Assembly: GCA_002070105.1 (NCBI GenBank)
Contig: MWCQ01000003.1
Location: 79,101-143,100, forward strand
Direction: 5' to 3'
Source of the DNA: Firmicutes bacterium ADurb.Bin193
GTDB lineage: Bacteria; Bacillota; Clostridia; Monoglobales; Firm-18
Length of the DNA: 64,000 bases
Made by a program: the position numbers and the translations under genes. Shown here one piece after another: positions 42,990 to 52,182 of this stretch; the stretch's first letter is position 1; each line of letters opens with the position of its first letter. The notes beneath the pieces are model-generated. The model was not told the DNA's origin. It was given only the letters and a program-made list of their open reading frames with translations, and ran no database searches.

Positions 42990-43751
42990 TTAATTATCCT
43001 CCCAGGGCATAGAATATTTTTGTATTGTTTTTACAAGCCTTATAAGAACAAGGCTTAAAATGCTTACCAAAACTATAACCGCGAACATTTTGTCATAGGC
43101 GTATGATTTCCTCACCCTTGTCATGTATACGCCAAGACCCTCGTTTCCGCCGAGCCATTCGGATATAACCGCCCCGACGACCGCATAGGAGGCGGAAATT
43201 TTCAGTCCCGCAAAAAACCCGCCGAGCGATGAGGGAAGCTTAATATGAGTATAAATCTGAAGCCTTGAAGCTCCCATTGCCCGAAGAAGGGTTAACGCAT
43301 CCTCGTCAGCACTTTTGAAGCCGTCAAGAAGCCCCACCGCAACGGGAAAAAAGCACATCAGCGCAACAAGCGTAATCTTCGGCGCAATTCCGTAGCCCAT
43401 CCAAAGCACCAAAAGCGGCGCAATCGCCACAATGGGCACGGTTTGAGATATTATGAGCAGCGGATAAACCGACCTGTAAAAAAATATGAACCTGTCCATT
43501 AAGACGGCTATTAAAAAAGCCGCGGCAACACCTATCAAAAGTCCCGAAAGCCCCTCAAACAGCGTAATCCATGTATGCCCCGCAAGCTCGGGCGCGGAGA
43601 TAAGCAGAGCCGAAATAACCCTTGTCGGCGAGGGAAGAAGATACCCGGGCACAAGCCCCGACGACGATACAGCCTGCCACACCGCAAGCAAAAGCAGGCA
43701 TAAAGATGCGGGATAGATATTAGCTATGATGCTTTCGTACCTTTTTTTCAA
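42990..43751 (-). CDS. ABC transporter permease (thiamine precursor uptake)
   Basis: A 253-residue BPD-type permease with about six membrane helices; the coupling motif EAA loop reads LTLLRAMGASRLQIYTHIKLPSSLGGFFAGLKI. It belongs to the NitT/TauT/ThiX family. The start is probably a TTG at 43751 that overlaps the preceding gene by 32 nt. It partners with the ATPase and the binding lipoprotein of the same operon. Confidence 0.9.
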   Translation of the reverse strand: MKKRYESIIANIYPASLCLLLLAVWQAVSSSGLVPGYLLPSPTRVISALLISAPELAGHTWITLFEGLSGLLIGVAAAFLIAVLMDRFIFFYRSVYPLLIISQTVPIVAIAPLLVLWMGYGIAPKITLVALMCFFPVAVGLLDGFKSADEDALTLLRAMGASRLQIYTHIKLPSSLGGFFAGLKISASYAVVGAVISEWLGGNEGLGVYMTRVRKSYAYDKMFAVIVLVSILSLVLIRLVKTIQKYSMPWEDN

Positions 43752-44013
43752 TGCTCCACACTCCCTTCGGATTATACGCTATTTTTACATAGCTCATTAC
43801 GGACGGAGCCCCCTCTTCGATACATATAAGCTGGCATTTTTTCACAATCTCCATAAGGGTATCAAAATCCCCCTCTACGGTTGTTTCGAAGGGCCCGACA
43901 AAAACCTCAAGCCCGGTCGATTTAATATAGGCTATAACCTTGTCCACAATACGGATAATCTCCTCACCCTGCACTGCGGGAAGAACCTGTATGGCAATGC
44001 TTGCCTCAACCAT
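43720..44013 (-). CDS. Thiamine-binding protein (MTH1187/YkoF-like)
   Basis: A 97-residue ferredoxin-fold protein: MVEASIAIQVLPAVQGEEI, then GLEVFVGPFETTVEGDFDTLMEIV. Small proteins of this group bind thiamine or its pyrimidine moiety. The ATG at 44013 lies 6 nt after a perfect AGGAGGTG; longer readings lack a ribosome site and run into the terminator. It is the first gene behind the TPP riboswitch, which strengthens the functional call. Confidence 0.87.
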   Translation of the reverse strand: MVEASIAIQVLPAVQGEEIIRIVDKVIAYIKSTGLEVFVGPFETTVEGDFDTLMEIVKKCQLICIEEGAPSVMSYVKIAYNPKGVWSIEKKVRKHHS

Positions 44014-44093
44014 TTTTTCACCTCCTGCTCCTTGCGGCATTATATTGAAATTCCCATAAATCCCGCAATTATTTTTTGTGATTAATAATTCAA

Positions 44094-44126
44094 ACAAAAA
44101 ACCATATGCGGTTAGCGTATATGGTT
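44094..44126 (-). terminator. Riboswitch-controlled terminator
   Basis: AACCATAT (minus strand from 44126) pairs with ATATGGTT ending at 44100 and is followed by TTTTTG. It lies 27 nt after the TPP aptamer and 80 nt before the first gene. The AATCAGCTTATTAAGC stretch between aptamer and hairpin is the likely switching sequence. Confidence 0.8.
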
Positions 44127-44152
44127 TAATAAGCTTAATAAGCTGATTATTA

Positions 44153-44228
44153 TCCCTACGCCGGCATTATCCGTATCAGGTTCGCGGGTCGAAGCGTGCG
44201 CTTCCTCTCAGCCATCTTAGGCTCCCCG
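44153..44228 (-). promoter_or_regulatory. TPP riboswitch (THI box)
   Basis: On the minus strand GGGGAGCC, GGCTGAGAGG, GACCC, GAACCTGAT, ATAATGCCGGCG and TAGGGA appear in the canonical order of the thiamine pyrophosphate aptamer. Binding of TPP should favour the downstream terminator and switch off the transporter operon when thiamine is plentiful. Confidence 0.96.
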
Positions 44229-44285
44229 TTTTTATTCTGTTAAACCCGCCGCACATTATTGCGGTATATATATGTTAGCATTAAT

Positions 44286-45002
44286 TTATATTTTTGTCAA
44301 ATATAACTTAAAGCCCTCGTATATATGCTGTGCAAGCCGTTTTTGATACTCCTCCTGGCAAAGCAGGGCCTCCTCCTCCGGGTTTGACAAAAATCCGCAC
44401 TCAACCATTACCGCAGTCCACACCGTGTTTTTAAAGATATAAACACTCGCCGGCGCTCTTTTTGCTACTCTTGTGTTGCCGTCGTTAAGCCCGTCAATCA
44501 GCGCCTGCTGTATACATTCACCTAAAATTTTGCTTCTGTCGTTGCCTGCGTAAAAAACCTGAGCGCCCCTGTATTTGCTTTGTTCGAATTTATTCATATG
44601 TATGCTTATAAACGCCATTGCTCCGCTTTCGTTCAAAATTTTTTTGCGGTACTCAAGGTCAGACCTTTTTTGAACCCTTATTCTTGAGCTCTCGGTTGTG
44701 TGGAGGGATTTATCCTCAGTTCGGGTCATAATTACATTCATTCCGTCAGCCTCGGCAATTTCCTTTAAGAAAAAAGCAACGGACAGGTTTAAATCCTTTT
44801 CCAAAACGCCGCTTTCTCCCTGTGAGCCTCCGTCCAGTCCGCCGTGCCCCGCATCGATTACCAGTGTATTTGTTGCAAAGGGAATGCTTGCGGGCGCAAC
44901 GGTGGTCAGTGCGACATAGGTCATCCACATGACGGAAAGAAAAAGACACCCGATCATAATATCAGTCTTTTTCCAAACCATAAACACAAAAAACCACCCC
45001 AT
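44286..45002 (-). CDS. cwlD: N-acetylmuramoyl-L-alanine amidase, CwlD-type
   Basis: A 238-residue zinc amidase. An N-terminal membrane anchor (IMIGCLFLSVMWMTYVAL) is followed by an Amidase_3 domain: first Zn His in VIDAGHGGLDGG, Glu in VLEKDLNLS, second His in FISIHMNKF, and the catalytic Glu in VMVECGFLSN. CwlD makes muramic-delta-lactam in the spore cortex, consistent with the other sporulation genes. The start is uncertain: ATG 45002 has a weak site and an in-frame ATG at 44981 follows GGGGTGG. Confidence 0.9.
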   Translation of the reverse strand: MGWFFVFMVWKKTDIMIGCLFLSVMWMTYVALTTVAPASIPFATNTLVIDAGHGGLDGGSQGESGVLEKDLNLSVAFFLKEIAEADGMNVIMTRTEDKSLHTTESSRIRVQKRSDLEYRKKILNESGAMAFISIHMNKFEQSKYRGAQVFYAGNDRSKILGECIQQALIDGLNDGNTRVAKRAPASVYIFKNTVWTAVMVECGFLSNPEEEALLCQEEYQKRLAQHIYEGFKLYLTKI

Positions 45003-45129
45003 AACATTGTATGAGGCGGTCTTACGCTTTATTCTTTTATGTTTTTTCGTCTGTTTTTATGTCAATAATCGAAAAAACCGACAACAGCAATGCAAATGCT
45101 TCTCGTAAAACAGACTTTTGCACTCTTTA

Positions 45130-46140
45130 TTATTCAAGGCCGTTTGGGTTCATGCTCTGCCAACGCCACGAATCCTCGCACATTTGCTTTAACCCGCGCT
45201 CAGCCTTCCAGCCAAGCTCTAAAAGCGCCTTGCTTGCATCAGCATAGCACTGCGCAATGTCACCCGCGCGGGGGCTTACAATCCTGTAAGGTATCTTTTT
45301 TTTGCAGACTTCCTCCATTGTATGAAGAATCTCCAAAACCGAGTAGCCTATGCCCGTACCGAGGTTGTAGATATGCACACCGGGTATCCCTGTCTTTTTT
45401 TCGAGCGCCTTTATATGTCCGATTGCAAGGTCAACCACATGGATATAATCACGCACTCCCGTTCCGTCCCTTGTGGGATAGGTGTCCCCGAAAACCCTGA
45501 GGTAGTCAAGCTTCCCTATTGCCACCTGGGTTATATACGGCATTAGATTGTTGGGTATTCCCCTCGGATTTTCGCCCAGCCTTCCGCTTATGTGCGCGCC
45601 GATGGGGTTGAAATAGCGAAGGATTGATACGGAAAACCTGTTGTCCGAAACAAATAAATCCTTTAATATGTTTTCAATCATAAGCTTTGTTCCGCCGTAC
45701 GGGTTTGTGGCGGAAAGCGGAAAATCCTCGGATATCGGCACGGTTTTAACATCGCCGTACACTGTTGCGGAGGAGGAAAACACAATATTTCTCACTTCGT
45801 ATTTTTCCATAAGCCGAAGCAAATTAAGGGTGCCGCAAATATTGTTGGTATAATATTTAACAGGCATTTCAACCGACTCGCCCACTGCCTTAAGCCCTGC
45901 AAAATGTACAACCGAGTCAAATTTGTTGTCCTCAAATATCTGCTCCAATCCGTCGGCGTCGAGCATATCGCATTTGTAAAACTTAAAATCCTTGCCCGTA
46001 ATGCTCTTAACGATATCCACAACCTTTTCGCTTGAGTTTACAAGGCTGTCAAAAACGACAAGCTCATAGCCCCTCTCCAAAAGCTCTATACAGGTATGGC
46101 TTCCGATATAGCCCGTACCGCCCGTTACTAATACTTTCAA
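45130..46140 (-). CDS. galE: UDP-glucose 4-epimerase
   Basis: A 336-residue short-chain dehydrogenase-type epimerase interconverting UDP-glucose and UDP-galactose. NAD-binding VTGGTGYIGSHT, SSSATVYGD with the catalytic Ser/Thr, and YGGTKLMIE with the Tyr-x-x-x-Lys pair are present; SVLEILHTMEEV and the C-terminal WRWQSMNPNGLE are typical. AGGATAATAT precedes the ATG. It lies 23 nt after a small membrane protein gene. It could link galactose from glycans to the wall or exopolysaccharide. Confidence 0.95.
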   Translation of the reverse strand: MKVLVTGGTGYIGSHTCIELLERGYELVVFDSLVNSSEKVVDIVKSITGKDFKFYKCDMLDADGLEQIFEDNKFDSVVHFAGLKAVGESVEMPVKYYTNNICGTLNLLRLMEKYEVRNIVFSSSATVYGDVKTVPISEDFPLSATNPYGGTKLMIENILKDLFVSDNRFSVSILRYFNPIGAHISGRLGENPRGIPNNLMPYITQVAIGKLDYLRVFGDTYPTRDGTGVRDYIHVVDLAIGHIKALEKKTGIPGVHIYNLGTGIGYSVLEILHTMEEVCKKKIPYRIVSPRAGDIAQCYADASKALLELGWKAERGLKQMCEDSWRWQSMNPNGLE

Positions 46141-46163
46141 TATATTATCCTCCCCGTGTCCTT

Positions 46164-46691
46164 TTATTCTTTTGAGCTTTTTTGCTCATTCATCTGCTTT
46201 TTCAGCGCCGCAAGCCTGTCTAAAACCGAAAAGTTTTTCCACCCCATAAGATAAGCTATCATAACCGTAAGCGGCGCTGCCATGCCCGACAAAATAATTT
46301 CGGCAACGCTTATATCTTCGGTTTTTTTATAAAATCCCAAAAACGGCATATACCAGATTCTTATTATAAAGTCGAAAAGGGGATTATTTAATAACCTGAC
46401 TGCGGCAATGCAAGCAAAGATAAGGCACACCCCTACCAAAACGGACGAGGACTTCACTACTCGAAGCAGGCTTGGCTTTACCTGACTGAAGCTTTTCCCT
46501 TCGCTTCGACCCCAGTTCCAGCCCTCCGAATAAAATAGGCTGCAATAAAAAACCGCCGTAACAACCGAAAAAGCGACAAATCCCCATTTTCTTATCACCC
46601 AACCCAACGCAATCATAAAAAAGAAGGTAATCGCAATTCCCGTAATATGAAGCCCCGTAAGCCTTAATGCTTTTTTCATAAGCATACCCAT
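46164..46691 (-). CDS. Putative four-helix membrane protein
   Basis: A 175-residue protein with hydrophobic segments near 13-33, 36-53, 79-100 and 128-146, and a charged C-terminus ending KKQMNEQKSSKE. GAAGGTGA precedes the ATG. No known family is recognised. It lies between the flavodoxin and galE genes in the same direction. Confidence 0.6.
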   Translation of the reverse strand: MGMLMKKALRLTGLHITGIAITFFFMIALGWVIRKWGFVAFSVVTAVFYCSLFYSEGWNWGRSEGKSFSQVKPSLLRVVKSSSVLVGVCLIFACIAAVRLLNNPLFDFIIRIWYMPFLGFYKKTEDISVAEIILSGMAAPLTVMIAYLMGWKNFSVLDRLAALKKQMNEQKSSKE

Positions 46692-46737
46692 TTTATCACC
46701 TTCCGTAATCCTATGCGTTTATAGCCGAGTTTATTCG

Positions 46738-47193
46738 TTAAATATCCGCAAACCTTTTGATAAGGCTTTCTATCTGACCCTCACGGCGACTTCCCGACCA
46801 GTTTATGTTCCCCTTTGCGAAAACGATTCCGCCCTTTTCCTTAATAATCCTTGCCATCTGCCCCGTCGCATTGCTTCCGCCCATCCATGAAAACGGGAAA
46901 AACTGTGTGGTAAAGCAGGCAGTCCTTTTGCCTTCAAGAGTTTTTATTTTCGACATATACGCCTTCATTTGAGGACACAGAGAAAATGCGTGTACAGGGG
47001 CGGCGAAAATTACCGCATCAAACGAGCTTGTTTCGGGCTCTTCAACAAGGCGGACAGCGCCGGCTTTGTCAACCTCCGCCTGTACGCGTCTGATTTCCGC
47101 ATCCTTACCCGAATCCGAAAGAAAAGTTTTAAGCCTTTGCGCAACAGACAGAGTGTTCCCCGTCCGGGAAAAAACAATTATCCCGATTTTCAT
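46738..47193 (-). CDS. Flavodoxin family protein
   Basis: About 151 residues from the ATG at 47193 (GGGAG 7 nt upstream); a TTG six codons earlier is less likely. The FMN phosphate loop is IVFSRTGNTLSVAQ, with AVIFAAPVHAFSLCP and CFTTQFFPFSWMGGSNA as further flavin-contact regions. It is probably an electron carrier or a small flavoprotein oxidoreductase of the WrbA/flavodoxin-like fold. It is preceded by a copy of the extended -10 leader repeat. Confidence 0.82.
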   Translation of the reverse strand: MKIGIIVFSRTGNTLSVAQRLKTFLSDSGKDAEIRRVQAEVDKAGAVRLVEEPETSSFDAVIFAAPVHAFSLCPQMKAYMSKIKTLEGKRTACFTTQFFPFSWMGGSNATGQMARIIKEKGGIVFAKGNINWSGSRREGQIESLIKRFADI

Positions 47194-47221
47194 ATCCGCA
47201 CTCCCTTTCAATTAAAGCGCT

Positions 47222-47302
47222 TAATTACGAATCGCCGTTTCCGAAATTTTTTGAGGAAAAATTAGGCAACGCAATAAATCTACATCGCAGATATTATACC
47301 AT
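47222..47302 (-). repeat. Extended -10 leader repeat, copy C
   Basis: On the minus strand it starts ATGGTATAAT and contains ATTTATTGCG, TTGCC, TTTTTCCTC and CGGAAACGGCGAT, aligned with copies A (59041-59231) and B (59623-59767). The inner stem loop is shorter than in A and B. It ends 29 nt before the flavodoxin ATG and is in sense with it. The stem TTTCC/GGAAA and the outer ATTGCG/CGTAAT pairs are kept. Confidence 0.75.
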
Positions 47303-47361
47303 ATAATCAGGTTATGTTCCACACAATTTTCAAATTTTTGCGGGAGATTTATATAAAGCCA

Positions 47362-47390
47362 AACGACCCCCGAAAATTTCGGGGGTCGTT
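47362..47390 (-). terminator. Terminator of the ctsR-clpC operon
   Basis: A perfect 14-bp inverted repeat (47362-47375 and 47377-47390) built on ACGACCCCCGAAA, 30 nt beyond the clpC stop. The T run is stronger on the plus strand. Confidence 0.75.
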
Positions 47391-47420
47391 TTTTGCGAAC
47401 CGTGAAAAGATTTAATAAAA

Positions 47421-49856
47421 TTATTCCACAACAATAGCTCCGTCCTTAACGCCAAGCCTTACGCTTGAGCCCTCCTTAACCTTTCCGTCCAACATCTGCT
47501 CGGCAAGAAAGTCCTCTACTTTGCTCTGTATAGCCCTTCTGAGAGGTCTTGCTCCGTATGACGGGTCAAATCCCTCTTTTGCAAGAAGGTTAAGCACATC
47601 CTTAGAATATGATATTTTTATTCCCGCGGACTCAAGGCGTTTTCCCAAAGTTATAAGCATTTTTTCACAGATTTTCTTTATCTCTTCATCCGTAAGGGTA
47701 TGGAATACAATAATATCGTCAACCCTGTTTAAAAATTCCGGCTTGAAAACCCTCTTAAGCTCCGTCATAAGCTTTGCCTTCGTTGATTCATAGTCCTTTG
47801 CCGCATTGCTCTCGGAAAAGCCAAGCTGTCTTCTCTCAAACAAATCCCTTGCTCCGACATTTGATGTCATTATTATAATACTGTTGCGAAAGTCAACCCT
47901 TCTGCCCTGCGCGTCGGTCAGTATACCGTCCTCGAGAATTTGCAGAAGAATATTAAACACATCGGGGTGAGCCTTTTCAATTTCGTCAAACAAAACAACC
48001 GAATAGGGCTTGCGCCTTATCTGCTCGGTAAGCTGACCGCCCTCGTCATAGCCGACATAACCCGGAGGAGAACCTACAAGTCGGGAAACGGTATGCTTCT
48101 CCATATACTCGCTCATGTCAAAGCGCAGCATCGAATCCTCATCGCCGAACATCGCTTCCGCAAGTGCCTTTGAAAGCTCGGTCTTTCCCACACCCGTCGG
48201 CCCGAGGAATATGAATGAGCCCATGGGGCGTTTTGGATCTTTAAGCCCTACCCTTGCCCGCCTTACCGCCTTTGAAACAGAGGTAACCGCCTCGTCCTGA
48301 CCTATCACTCTGTTGTGCAGGATTTCCTCCATTTTCAAAAGCCGCTTCGACTCCTCCTCCTCCAAGGTCTGAACCGGTATTCCCGTCCAGCTTGCCACAA
48401 TCCGCGCAATTTCCTCCTTGCCGATTGAGAGGGTTGCCTTTTGCTGTTTGTCTATCCACTTTTCCTTCTCACGCTCAAGTTCCTGTTTAAGCCTTCTTTC
48501 CTCGTCCCGAAGAGTTGCCGCCTTTTCAAAATCCTGATTTTGCACGGCGGCCTCCTTGTCGTTGCTGATTTTTGCTATCTTTTCCTCAAGCTTCTTCATG
48601 TCGGGCGGGGCAATATAGTTTTTAAGTCTTGCTTTTGATGACGCCTCATCTATAAGGTCTATCGCCTTGTCCGGAAGGAACCTGTCGGGAATATAGCGTG
48701 TGGAAAGGGTTACCGCCGCTTCAATAGCCTCGTCGGTTATCTTGACCTTGTGGTGTGCCTCGTACTTGTCGCGAAGCCCCTTCAGTATTTCGACCGCCTC
48801 GTCCTTAGTCGGCTCGTCCACGGTTATGGGCTGGAACCGCCTTTCAAGTGCGGCGTCCTTTTCGATATGTTTTCTGTATTCGTCCAGCGTAGTTGCGCCG
48901 ATTACTTGTATTTCGCCCCTTGCCAATGACGGCTTTAGTATATTCGCCGCATCTATCGCACCCTCTGCTGCGCCTGCGCCGATAAGGGTATGAAGCTCGT
49001 CTATGAAAAGAATTATATTTCCGGATTTTCTGACCTCGTCTAGCGCCTTTTTGAGGCGTTCTTCAAATTCGCCCCTGTATTTTGTCCCCGCTACCATTGA
49101 CGAAAGGTCTAAGGACAAAACCCTTTTGCCCTTTAATATTTCGGGAATATTCCCGTCAACGATTTTTTGGGCAAGCCCCTCGGCAATCGCCGTTTTTCCG
49201 ACACCCGGCTCACCGATTAGGCAGGGATTATTTTTTGTCCTGCGCGACAAAATCTGAATAACCCTGTCAATTTCCTTTATCCTGCCGATTACAGGGTCTA
49301 TTTTGGAATTTCGGGCAAGATCCGTAAGGTCGCGGCTAAACTGGTCTATCGTCGGGGTGTGGGTAACCTTTGACGGCTCTGCTCCTCTGAGGCCCTGGGC
49401 GTGGGGGATACTGTCCTGACCGAAAAACTTCGAAAGCTCGTCATAAAGCTTTTGCGCTTCAACTCCAAGCTCAAAAAGTATCCGAATCGCAACGCTGTCG
49501 CCTTCGCTTAAAAGCCCCATAAGAATATGCTCCGTTCCTATATAGCTGTGGCCCAACCGCTGCGCCTCAACCCAGCTTAGCTCTAAAATACGCTTTGTTC
49601 TGGGCGTCATTCCGCCTATTTTAACATCGGTTTTGGTGTAATCCGCCCCGACAAGCTCCTCTGTTTTGCTGATAACCTTGTCCTCGGTTACGCCGGCAGA
49701 GGAAAGCGCCTTCGCCGCCACGCCGGTTCCCTCTCGAACAAGGCCGAGAAGGATGTGCTCGCTACCTATATAGTCGTGCCCCATCTGCTCCGCCGCCCTG
49801 TGCGCAAGCTGGAGCGCCTTTTCCGCACGCTCGGTAAATCTGTTGTTGTATGCCAT
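47421..49856 (-). CDS. clpC: ATP-dependent Clp protease ATPase subunit ClpC
   Basis: An 811-residue Hsp100 unfoldase. Clp_N repeats occupy residues 1-145 ([28 protein letters not shown]). The first AAA module has [19 protein letters not shown]/middle domain lies near 420-455 ([18 protein letters not shown]). The second AAA module has [16 protein letters not shown]. It partners with ClpP, encoded elsewhere, and recognises proteins marked by phosphoarginine by McsB. It is the fourth gene of the operon, 50 nt after mcsB. Confidence 0.97.
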   Translation of the reverse strand: MAYNNRFTERAEKALQLAHRAAEQMGHDYIGSEHILLGLVREGTGVAAKALSSAGVTEDKVISKTEELVGADYTKTDVKIGGMTPRTKRILELSWVEAQRLGHSYIGTEHILMGLLSEGDSVAIRILFELGVEAQKLYDELSKFFGQDSIPHAQGLRGAEPSKVTHTPTIDQFSRDLTDLARNSKIDPVIGRIKEIDRVIQILSRRTKNNPCLIGEPGVGKTAIAEGLAQKIVDGNIPEILKGKRVLSLDLSSMVAGTKYRGEFEERLKKALDEVRKSGNIILFIDELHTLIGAGAAEGAIDAANILKPSLARGEIQVIGATTLDEYRKHIEKDAALERRFQPITVDEPTKDEAVEILKGLRDKYEAHHKVKITDEAIEAAVTLSTRYIPDRFLPDKAIDLIDEASSKARLKNYIAPPDMKKLEEKIAKISNDKEAAVQNQDFEKAATLRDEERRLKQELEREKEKWIDKQQKATLSIGKEEIARIVASWTGIPVQTLEEEESKRLLKMEEILHNRVIGQDEAVTSVSKAVRRARVGLKDPKRPMGSFIFLGPTGVGKTELSKALAEAMFGDEDSMLRFDMSEYMEKHTVSRLVGSPPGYVGYDEGGQLTEQIRRKPYSVVLFDEIEKAHPDVFNILLQILEDGILTDAQGRRVDFRNSIIIMTSNVGARDLFERRQLGFSESNAAKDYESTKAKLMTELKRVFKPEFLNRVDDIIVFHTLTDEEIKKICEKMLITLGKRLESAGIKISYSKDVLNLLAKEGFDPSYGARPLRRAIQSKVEDFLAEQMLDGKVKEGSSVRLGVKDGAIVVE

Positions 49857-49905
49857 AAATTATCATTCCTTTCTTGATAAAATACCGATTTAACGCAACA
49901 ATTGC

Positions 49906-50913
49906 TCAGTGTTTTATCAGCCTTTTCTTTACAATCTCCGCACGCTTTTTGTCACGACTGCTCGGGGTATCCTCAGAGCATAATTCGGCTATGTGCGCAA
50001 CACCTGTTGTTATAGTAAGTTCATTAACCGCCTCAATCGGTATGTCCTTGATTATTCCCATATTTATTCCAAGCCTGACATCAGAAAGTAGGTTATATGC
50101 CTCCTCCGACGATAAAAGGCAGGCGCTTTTTAAGATTCCCGCCGAGCGGCTTACCATGTCAACGAGTTTGTCGTCGTTTTCACGTCTTAGCGTGTCCCTC
50201 ATTCCCCGCTCTTTTTCAATTACAACCTTTACAAGGTCTTCAAGCCTTTTTACCGACTCACTCTCGCTTATGCCGAGGGTTATCTGATTAGAAATCTGAT
50301 ACATATTACCCCCTGCTCCGCTTCCCTCGCCGTAAAGCCCCCGCACCGTCATACCAAGCTTTGCCGCCGATGACAAAAGAGTTTCTATATACCCGCTTGC
50401 CGTGAGGGCGGGAAGGTGAAGCATACAGGATGCGCGAAGCCCTGTTCCCGTGTTTGTGGGGCAACAGGTTTTATAGCCGTAACGGGGGTCAAAGCCGTAA
50501 TCAAGTTTTTCCTCCAAAACATCGTCAACCTTGTTCGCCAAATCAAGCGCCCTCCAAAGGTCAAGCCCCGCCGTCATGCACTGAATTCTGATATGGTCCT
50601 CCTCACCGAGCAAAACGCTTATCTGTTCGTCATCCGATAAAAGCACGGCGCGTCTTTGCGTGTTTCTAAGCATTTCGGGGCTTATGATGTGCCGCTCGAC
50701 AAGCATTCTTCGGTTTACTTCGGGCATGGACGCCATTGACAGATATCTAAGGTTAAGCCCCGTTGCGGCATCCTTTATAAGTGCAAGAATTTTTTTGCTT
50801 TGCTCATCTGTCAGAAGATTTGCAAAGGGAAAGCCCTTTATGTTTCGGGCAAGGCGTATGCGGGAGCTTATTACCACATCGCCCTCGTTGCCCGAATCGA
50901 GATACCATTTCAT
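49906..50913 (-). CDS. mcsB: Protein arginine kinase McsB
   Basis: A 335-residue member of the guanido kinase family that phosphorylates arginines on proteins and marks them for ClpC. VVISSRIRLARNIKGFPFA binds the nucleotide, CPTNTGTGLRASCMLHLP contains the phosphagen-kinase active-site signature, and GEGSGAGGNMYQISNQ is a further nucleotide contact. It is the third gene of the operon, two bases after mcsA. Confidence 0.97.
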   Translation of the reverse strand: MKWYLDSGNEGDVVISSRIRLARNIKGFPFANLLTDEQSKKILALIKDAATGLNLRYLSMASMPEVNRRMLVERHIISPEMLRNTQRRAVLLSDDEQISVLLGEEDHIRIQCMTAGLDLWRALDLANKVDDVLEEKLDYGFDPRYGYKTCCPTNTGTGLRASCMLHLPALTASGYIETLLSSAAKLGMTVRGLYGEGSGAGGNMYQISNQITLGISESESVKRLEDLVKVVIEKERGMRDTLRRENDDKLVDMVSRSAGILKSACLLSSEEAYNLLSDVRLGINMGIIKDIPIEAVNELTITTGVAHIAELCSEDTPSSRDKKRAEIVKKRLIKH

Positions 50914-50915
50914 TT

Positions 50916-51395
50916 TTACTTCCCTCCCTCAAGCCTTCTTATCTCATCGCGTATAATCGCCGCGTTTTCAAAATCCTCTCTTGCGATGGCGTTTTTAAGA
51001 TCTTCCTTTAGTTTTTCAAGTCCTACCGTCTTACCCCCTGTCCTCTTAGGAATCTTACCCGTATGGCGGACTCCGCCGTGTATGCGACGGAGCGGGTCCT
51101 GAAGCTTATCCCAGAACGCATCGTAGCAATCGGGGCAGCCCAGCTTCCCCGTCTGGGAAAACATATTAAAGGTAGTGTTGCAGGTATCGCATTTTCCCGA
51201 CAGCAGACCTATGCTTCCTCCGAAAAAGCTGTTTATAATATCACTTACCTTAATATCAAAGCTTTCAATCGAAGGGAACTCCTGCTGCGCCATGGGTGCG
51301 CACTTTTCGCAGAGGTGCATCTCCGTTTTCACTCCGTTTATTATTTTGACAAAATGTACCGTGGCATGTTTTTTACTGCAGTTTTGACATAACAT
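50916..51395 (-). CDS. mcsA: McsA, zinc-finger activator of McsB
   Basis: A 159-residue protein with four Cys-x-x-Cys pairs (MLCQNC, LCEKC, KCDTC, GCPDC) and a C-terminal UVR motif (FENAAIIRDEIRRLEGG). It activates the McsB kinase and senses redox or metal stress. It lies between ctsR and mcsB. The 150-nt gap before it (51396-51551) has no recognisable signal. Confidence 0.95.
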   Translation of the reverse strand: MLCQNCSKKHATVHFVKIINGVKTEMHLCEKCAPMAQQEFPSIESFDIKVSDIINSFFGGSIGLLSGKCDTCNTTFNMFSQTGKLGCPDCYDAFWDKLQDPLRRIHGGVRHTGKIPKRTGGKTVGLEKLKEDLKNAIAREDFENAAIIRDEIRRLEGGK

Positions 51396-51551
51396 AATAA
51401 TTCACCCTTTCTTTTAACCTGATAAGATAATTGCGAAATAGCATATTGTTTAAGACCGTTCCCTGCGAGAATGAATACGGTTACATACTGTGATTGCAGT
51501 GTAGTGCAGAGTCATGACCCTTCCGAAAAACACATTTCGCAATTGTCCATT

Positions 51552-52004
51552 TTACCCTAAATTCAAAAGCATATTCTTTAAGATTTTTGCGCGGAGAATA
51601 TCCCTGTGCGGCTGTTCGATATTAAGAAGCGAGCTGTCGCCCACCGCCGAGAGTATTATCCCTTCCTCGCGCGGGGTCATAATTCCGTTTTCTCCGCAGT
51701 TTCCGACAAAGACCGCCGCTTCGCCCGCGGTTACCGATGAGCCTATGCTGTTTACAATATGCATAATATACCCGGCTTTTGATAGGGGCATTTTTGTTAT
51801 CCGGATATATCCCCCTCCGCCGCGCCTGCTTTCCACAAGATAACCATGCTCGGTGGTAAAGCGCTTTGAAATAACATAGTTTATCTGTGACGGAACACAG
51901 CCAAGCTGATTTGCAAGCTCGTTGCGCTGAAGGTCTATCGTCGCGCCGTCCGCCTGCATAAGCATATTTTTTATAAATTGCTCTATTACCTCACTGATTT
52001 TCAT
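51552..52004 (-). CDS. ctsR: Transcriptional repressor CtsR
   Basis: A 150-residue heat-shock repressor. The N-terminal winged helix-turn-helix has NELANQLGCVPSQINYVISKRF and the glycine wing RRGGGGYIRI that senses temperature. It represses its own operon through the box at 52036-52052. It is inactivated on stress and removed by McsB-ClpCP. Confidence 0.96.
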   Translation of the reverse strand: MKISEVIEQFIKNMLMQADGATIDLQRNELANQLGCVPSQINYVISKRFTTEHGYLVESRRGGGGYIRITKMPLSKAGYIMHIVNSIGSSVTAGEAAVFVGNCGENGIMTPREEGIILSAVGDSSLLNIEQPHRDILRAKILKNMLLNLG

Positions 52005-52029
52005 CGGTTAACGCCGCCTTTCGACACTT

Positions 52030-52052
52030 TTTGACTTTGACTTTCTTTGACC
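52030..52052 (-). promoter_or_regulatory. CtsR operator with an extra half-site
   Basis: On the minus strand GGTCAAA-GAA-AGTCAAA (52052-52036) is a perfect CtsR heptad direct repeat. A third AGTCAAA overlaps its end by one base (52036-52030). It lies between the -10 box and the ctsR start. Confidence 0.92.
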
Positions 52053-52061
52053 TTTATCTAT

Positions 52062-52090
52062 ATTATAACACCATTGTTATTAAAATACAA
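52062..52090 (-). promoter_or_regulatory. Promoter of the ctsR operon
   Basis: TTGTAT (52090-52085), a 17-nt spacer and TATAAT (52067-52062) on the minus strand, directly upstream of the CtsR operator. Confidence 0.8.
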
Positions 52091-52139
52091 TACCTTTTTT
52101 AAAAATTTTTTCTACAACTTAATTATCCGAATAAACAAA

Positions 52140-52169
52140 AAACAGAGGCTTATTTATAAGCCCCTGTTT
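52140..52169 (-). terminator. Terminator of the xylB-xylA-cellobiose phosphorylase operon
   Basis: Arms AAACAG (52140-52145) with CTGTTT (52164-52169) and GGCTTAT with ATAAGCC, followed on the minus strand by TTTTTTG. It lies 14 nt past the GH94 stop. Confidence 0.85.
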
Positions 52170-52182
52170 AACCTTACATTTA

